Source of the DNA: an uncultured Prevotella sp.
GTDB taxonomy: Bacteria; Bacteroidota; Bacteroidia; Bacteroidales; Bacteroidaceae
NCBI GenBank assembly: GCA_900543975.1
Contig: UQTI01000041.1
Location: 1 to 25,511 of the forward strand
Direction: 5' to 3'
DNA: 25,511 nucleotides
The translations under genes and the position numbers were made by a program. The notes beneath the pieces were generated by a model that was not told the origin of the DNA, did no database searches, and saw only the letters and a program-made list of their open reading frames with translations. Of the stretch, positions 21,954-25,511 are shown piece by piece (within the stretch, counting starts at the first letter, position 1; every line of letters starts with the position of its first letter).

Positions 21954-23300
21954 TTACTTAACCTTAATCTTCTTACCAGCGCGTATGCTGCTGCCGCTTA
22001 TACGGTTGAGCTTCTTGAGCTTTGACACGGTTGTGCCGTTGCGTGCAGCAATCTCAGAGAGAGTGTCGCCCTGACGTATGGTCACCGACTTTCCTCTACG
22101 GCTCTTCTTGCTTCTCTTTCTGCTGCGGCTGCTTGCCTTTGACGATGAGCGGCTTGTGCGGCTTGTGCTTTGAGAATATTGTGGTGTGGAGTTGTCAATC
22201 TCCACCTCTGTACGTTTGTTCTGGAAGTTGTCGACGGTGCAAGCGTAGATCGAGTCTTGCAGATCGATAAACTGCGCGATCTTCTGTGTGGGCAGACGCA
22301 AGGCCGAGAGCTTGCTGCTTCCGTTGATGATGTTGCGTCTGTATTGTGGGTTAAGGTCCTTCACGATGTTTATGTCGATGTTGAGAACCTTTGCAATCTG
22401 TTCAAAGTGAACGTCGCGGTCAATCATCACCGTGTCGGTCTTTGCCGGCAGCTCGGCAATCATCGGGCAGATGTTGTGGTCGCAGTAATAGTTCATTATG
22501 TAGTTGGCGGCAATGAATGCCGGCACATAGCCTCGTGTCTCTTTTGGCAGATAGGGGTAGATGTCCCAATAGTCGGTCAGGCCCTTTGCGCGGTGTATGG
22601 CTTTGTTGATGCCCTGCGGACCGCAGTTGTAAGCCGCGATGACGAGGTTCCAGTCGCCGAAAATCTTGTACAGGTCGCTCAGATAGTGGGCAGCGGCATA
22701 AGATGCTTTGATCGGGTCGCGACGCTCGTCGACGAGCGAGTTGATCTCAAGGCCATACTGCTTGCCTGTGTGCAGCATAAACTGCCAGAGGCCTGTTGCT
22801 CCCACGCGCGACACGGCGTTGGGGTTGAGAGCCGACTCGATGACGGGCAGATATTTAAGCTCCAGGGGCAGACCATAGCTTTCGAGCGCTTCCTCGAAAA
22901 TTGGCATGTAGAAGTTTTGTGTGCCGAGCATGAGGCTCACGGAGCGGCGCAGGTGTCCGCTGTAACGGTCTATCAGCTTCTGCACCACGTCGTTATAAGG
23001 CATCTCCATGACCGACGGTATGCGGCTGAGGCGCTCTTTGTACACCTCTTTCTCATACACGGGGTTGATGTCGGGCTTGTCGCAGTTGACATCGCGCTTG
23101 AGATAAGTCTTCGCGTTGTACACACTCAAGAGGCTGTCATACTCGAACGACAGAGCCTCGGGCAAATCAATTACTTCCTTTTCTCCTTTCTTGTTTGTCA
23201 CAGTGATCTCTGTGTCGTTGTCATCCACGTTCTGTGCCTGGATGCCGCTGTTAAACGCAAAAAGCATTGTGACTATCAGTAAACCAAATTTTTTCATCAA
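21954..23300 (-). CDS. mltD: Membrane-bound lytic murein transglycosylase D-like protein with LysM
   Basis: This 448-residue cell-wall enzyme cleaves the glycan backbone of peptidoglycan with formation of 1,6-anhydro-MurNAc ends. A signal peptide (about 1-22, ending GIQAQ) has no lipobox, so it is probably periplasmic rather than a lipoprotein. The SLT domain (about 130-270) has catalytic Glu155 in LPVIESALNP, then GATGLWQFM and AAYNCGPQGINKA. A degenerate LysM-like segment lies at about 288-340. A Ser/Arg/Lys-rich linker precedes a good C-terminal LysM (about 403-447, IRQGDTLSEIAARNGTTVSK) that binds glycan. It lies between DUF5683 and rsh. Confidence 0.93.
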   Translation of the reverse strand: MMKKFGLLIVTMLFAFNSGIQAQNVDDNDTEITVTNKKGEKEVIDLPEALSFEYDSLLSVYNAKTYLKRDVNCDKPDINPVYEKEVYKERLSRIPSVMEMPYNDVVQKLIDRYSGHLRRSVSLMLGTQNFYMPIFEEALESYGLPLELKYLPVIESALNPNAVSRVGATGLWQFMLHTGKQYGLEINSLVDERRDPIKASYAAAHYLSDLYKIFGDWNLVIAAYNCGPQGINKAIHRAKGLTDYWDIYPYLPKETRGYVPAFIAANYIMNYYCDHNICPMIAELPAKTDTVMIDRDVHFEQIAKVLNIDINIVKDLNPQYRRNIINGSSKLSALRLPTQKIAQFIDLQDSIYACTVDNFQNKRTEVEIDNSTPQYSQSTSRTSRSSSKASSRSRKRSKKSRRGKSVTIRQGDTLSEIAARNGTTVSKLKKLNRISGSSIRAGKKIKVK

Positions 23301-23379
23301 TATGTTTAACTTTAAATGCTTGCTTTTTTTCTTGTCTGCAATATGATTAATTATTCCTTTTTTCCATAATTTGTTCTTA

Positions 23380-23427
23380 CCGCACGGTGTCCTTTCCGCT
23401 TGCGGTTCTTGCCGCGCGGTTCCTTTC
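23380..23427. repeat. 16-bp period palindromic tandem repeat (3 units)
   Basis: Units at 23380-23395, 23396-23411 and 23412-23427 each start with a GC-rich mini-palindrome (CCGCACGG, CCGCTTGCGG, CCGCGCGG) followed by a pyrimidine-rich half. The array lies in the 165-bp spacer between the DUF5683 gene and mltD and would be transcribed as a row of small hairpins within the operon mRNA. Confidence 0.65.
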
Positions 23428-23465
23428 TTCTCTCGGGGTGCTATGTCTGTAGCCGTTTGCAGGCT

Positions 23466-24287
23466 TTAGAAGTTGAGGCTGCAACTCAACCCCAGTGAGT
23501 TTTGTTTTAGCGGGTTGCGCTCCGTAGTGTTGTTTATGATCGTCGGCTCTACCTTCAGGCTGAGGTTGTTGGAAATGTCAAACTCAGAGAGCGAGGCGTC
23601 CACATAAGCGTCGACCACAGAGAGGGCGTAGACACCCACCAGGCAGAAGAAGCTGAGGTCGCGCCATCGGCGAAACTTGTCCTTACGGTTCTTGAAGAGC
23701 GCCTGATAGCGTGCGAGGTTTGTCTCGTCGATCTTTGCCCCGAGGTGCAGAAACTGGTTGTAGCTCTGCGTGTTGGGGTCGTTGTCCATGAGGTCGAGAT
23801 ATGCCTGCGAGTAGTCGCGGTACATCTGGTTGTTCCAGCGCATGGCGTAGGCACAACCCACAAATCCGCCGTAGACGATAGGCAGCTTCCAGTATTTGCG
23901 GTTATAGATCTGTCCCGCACCCGGAATCACTATTGCCAACCACAGCGCGCGCTTGGGGTTGGGGCGCCATGTTGCCCAGTCGCGCTTCTTCTTCAGCTTC
24001 AGCGTGTCGGAGAGCGTCGTCAGCGCCAGGCTGTCAGCATGTGTGAGCGCCTGCTCAGCCTTTATCGTGTCTTCGGCGAGGAGCTGCTTGTCGTTGACAA
24101 ACAGGGGCTTCGCTCCCGTCCCGGCTGTTGCCGGCATCGCGGTCGATGTGGGCTTTGTTGCTGTGCCTTGTGCCTGTCGCTTGGCGGCAGGGCGTGGCAC
24201 GTTGTTCTGTGCCGTTGCCGTGAAAGGCTGTGCGGCGCAAAGCAGGGCCACGATGGCTGTCAATATGATATGAAAATAAAATTTCAC
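23466..24287 (-). CDS. DUF5683 domain-containing membrane protein
   Basis: This 273-residue protein has a signal peptide or N-terminal anchor (MKFYFHIILTAIVALLCA). An Ala/Pro/Thr-rich linker is followed by a domain from about residue 104 beginning RDWATWRPNPKRALWLAIVI, with PGAGQIYNRKYWKLPIVYGG, a hydrophobic membrane-associated pattern typical of DUF5683. A second hydrophobic segment, FFCLVGVYALSVVDAYVDAS, lies near 212-231. Function is unknown. Its fixed place between parB and mltD in Bacteroidales suggests an envelope or division-linked role, but that is only context. It is 9 bp downstream of parB, so almost certainly co-transcribed. Confidence 0.88.
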   Translation of the reverse strand: MKFYFHIILTAIVALLCAAQPFTATAQNNVPRPAAKRQAQGTATKPTSTAMPATAGTGAKPLFVNDKQLLAEDTIKAEQALTHADSLALTTLSDTLKLKKKRDWATWRPNPKRALWLAIVIPGAGQIYNRKYWKLPIVYGGFVGCAYAMRWNNQMYRDYSQAYLDLMDNDPNTQSYNQFLHLGAKIDETNLARYQALFKNRKDKFRRWRDLSFFCLVGVYALSVVDAYVDASLSEFDISNNLSLKVEPTIINNTTERNPLKQNSLGLSCSLNF

Positions 24288-24296
24288 GATTCTTTC

Positions 24297-25220
24297 TTAT
24301 TGTTTCATTTTGTCAAACACGCTCATGATGTGCTCCAACTCTTCCTCGTTGGCAAACGGAATGGTTATCTTGCCCTTGCCTTTGGGTGAGCAGGTCATCT
24401 GCACCTTGGTGTTGAGGAATGTCGACAGGCGGCTCTTCAGCACGTTAAACTCTTCGGGCAGAGCAGGCTTGGCCACAATCTTCTTGTTGCCCAGCTCAAT
24501 GTCTTCGCCGTTCTTAAGCTGCTGTGCCAGCTCTTCCACCTTGCGCACCGAGTAGCCATACTTCTGCACGTCCTTGAACAGCTTTATCTGTAACGACGGG
24601 CTGTCCACCGCCAGGATGGCGCGTGCATGGCCCATGTCGATCTCTTTCTTCTGGAGCGCCATCTGCACCTGTGCGGGCAGACGCAAGAGGCGCAGATAGT
24701 TGGTTATGGCTGTGCGGCTCTTGCCCACACGCTCCGACACCTTCTCCTGTGTCATGCCCTCATGGTCGAGCAGCTGCTCATAGGCCAGAGCAATCTCTAT
24801 GGCGTTGAGGTCCTCGCGCTGAATGTTCTCCACAAGCGCCATCTCCATGATGTTCTCGTCGTTGATGGTGCGTATGTAGGCGGGTATGGCGTTGAGGCCA
24901 GCCAGCTGTGAGGCACGCCAGCGGCGCTCACCTGCAATGATCTGAAACTTGTGGTCTTCGATCTGTCTCAGGGTGATGGGCTGTATGATGCCTATCTGCT
25001 GTATGCTTGCTGCCAGCTCACGCAGCGCGTCCTCGTCGAAGTCGCGTCGTGGCTGGTTGGGGTTGGGCGATATCTCGTTGAGCGGTATCTCATTGATGGT
25101 TGACGAGCCTTGTGTGCGCACGCCGTTGGTGTCGATGAGGGCGTCAAGTCCTTGACCGCGTTCCAGGTCGTCGAGTCCTCGTCCCAGCACGCTCTTGTTG
25201 TATTTCTTGTGTACTGCCAT
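24297..25220 (-). CDS. parB: ParB/Spo0J chromosome partitioning protein
   Basis: This 307-residue CTP-dependent DNA clamp loads at parS sites and is moved by ParA during chromosome segregation. The ParB/sulfiredoxin domain (about 43-135) contains NPNQPRRDFDEDALRELAAS and the CTP-binding motif GERRWRA (97-103). A helix-turn-helix follows (about 150-180, MTQEKVSERVGKSRTAITNY), and then a C-terminal dimerisation domain. The N-terminal ParA-interacting motif LGRGLDDL is followed at once by a second, similar GQGLDALI, apparently a 9-residue duplication. No parS-like GTTTCACGTGAAAC site was found in the window. Confidence 0.96.
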   Translation of the reverse strand: MAVHKKYNKSVLGRGLDDLERGQGLDALIDTNGVRTQGSSTINEIPLNEISPNPNQPRRDFDEDALRELAASIQQIGIIQPITLRQIEDHKFQIIAGERRWRASQLAGLNAIPAYIRTINDENIMEMALVENIQREDLNAIEIALAYEQLLDHEGMTQEKVSERVGKSRTAITNYLRLLRLPAQVQMALQKKEIDMGHARAILAVDSPSLQIKLFKDVQKYGYSVRKVEELAQQLKNGEDIELGNKKIVAKPALPEEFNVLKSRLSTFLNTKVQMTCSPKGKGKITIPFANEEELEHIMSVFDKMKQ

Positions 25221-25262
25221 TTCTTTTTCTCTTCTTCTATAGCTCTTGTTTTAAGATGTGGC

Positions 25263-25276
25263 CTTTAAGCTTAAAG
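25263..25276. other. Perfect 14-bp palindrome in the parA-parB spacer
   Basis: CTTTAAGCTTAAAG is a perfect palindrome flanked by near-identical AAGATGTGGCC and AAGATGTAGCC sequences. It lies between parA and parB in the operon. It does not resemble the conserved parS sequence. It could be a regulatory dyad or a remnant of a short duplication. Confidence 0.4.
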
Positions 25277-25322
25277 ATGTAGCCATTGATGGGTTGTCGC
25301 TTTTTCGAAGCTTATGCTTTTA

Positions 25323-25511
25323 TCAGCTGTTTTTGTTTATAATCTCCTTTGCCAGAGCCAGGTGGTTTTTGCTGCCTGTAGAGTCGGCGTCGTAAAGAAT
25401 TACGGGCAATCCGTGGCTCGGACTCTCACTCAGCTTCACGTTGCGCTGAATGACGGTCTTGAACACCAGCTCCTGGAAGTGGCGTTTCACCTCATCGTAA
25501 ATCTGGTTGGC
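25323..25511 (-). CDS. parA: ParA/Soj chromosome partitioning ATPase (partial, C-terminal end)
   Basis: Only the last 62 codons and the TGA stop are inside the window; the 5' part lies beyond base 25511. The translated end, including VFKTVIQRNVKLSESPSHGL and PVILYDADSTGSKNHLALAK, matches the C-terminus of Soj/ParA (RNVRLSEAPSHGxPI...Y...GxxxYxxLAxEI). This is a MinD-type ATPase that binds DNA non-specifically and drives ParB-parS movement. It lies 102 bp upstream of parB on the same strand. The ATPase motifs cannot be seen here. Confidence 0.92.
   Translation of the reverse strand, partial: ANQIYDEVKRHFQELVFKTVIQRNVKLSESPSHGLPVILYDADSTGSKNHLALAKEIINKNS

Noticed and set aside
22170..23282. 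Long plus-strand open frame (370 codons) opposite mltD
   Set aside because: It lies fully antisense to a well-supported lytic transglycosylase and its translation is His/Val/Leu-rich with no domain; typical mirror frame of a high-GC third-position gene.
25263..25276. Possible parS site between parA and parB
   Set aside because: CTTTAAGCTTAAAG does not match the widely conserved GTTTCACGTGAAAC parS core; kept only as an unexplained palindrome.

Overview
The window looks like a chromosomal segment from an anaerobic Bacteroidales, most likely a Prevotella-type genome. The evidence is a complete core gene set for the type IX secretion system (T9SS), the gene order parA-parB-DUF5683-mltD-rsh, a FucP-type sugar permease, several Bacteroidetes-only families (PorP/SprF, DUF4831, DUF5683), and intergenic promoter-like motifs of the Bacteroidetes type (-7 box TAnnTTTG). 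The genus is an inference; no rRNA or tRNA gene is present to settle it.

Layout. Positions 112-6967 (minus strand) hold porP-gldK-gldL-gldM-gldN, the T9SS motor and ring cassette, followed by a small outer-membrane beta-barrel gene. Positions 7339-9848 (minus) hold class II fructose-bisphosphate aldolase and an MFS sugar/H+ symporter. Positions 10145-12756 (minus) hold a DUF4831 protein and the bifunctional NAD(P)HX repair enzyme. Positions 12897-14375 (plus) hold two purine genes, hpt and adk, the only plus-strand genes. A small conserved unknown follows (14585-14953, minus). Positions 15170-19447 (minus) form an etfB-etfA-acyl-CoA dehydrogenase operon, with a four-helix-bundle gene inserted between etfA and the dehydrogenase. 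Positions 19669-25511 (minus) hold parA (partial)-parB-DUF5683-mltD-rsh.

How the genes work together. GldK/GldN form the periplasmic ring under the outer membrane, GldL/GldM the proton-driven inner-membrane motor, and PorP an associated barrel. EtfAB carries electrons for the acyl-CoA dehydrogenase. ParAB act in chromosome segregation, MltD in wall turnover and Rsh in (p)ppGpp control.

The coding content is mostly housekeeping. The unusual part lies between genes. (1) A four-helix-bundle gene is bracketed by an inverted pair of about 40-bp palindromic repeats, and a third copy of the repeat lies elsewhere in the window; this resembles a small mobile or REP-like element that entered the etf operon. 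(2) Short tandem repeats start at, or within a few bases of, the stop codons of five genes, and in two cases include the stop codon itself. (3) Other tandem or palindromic arrays with 16- and 22-bp periods occur in further gaps. These three are the observations most worth following up.
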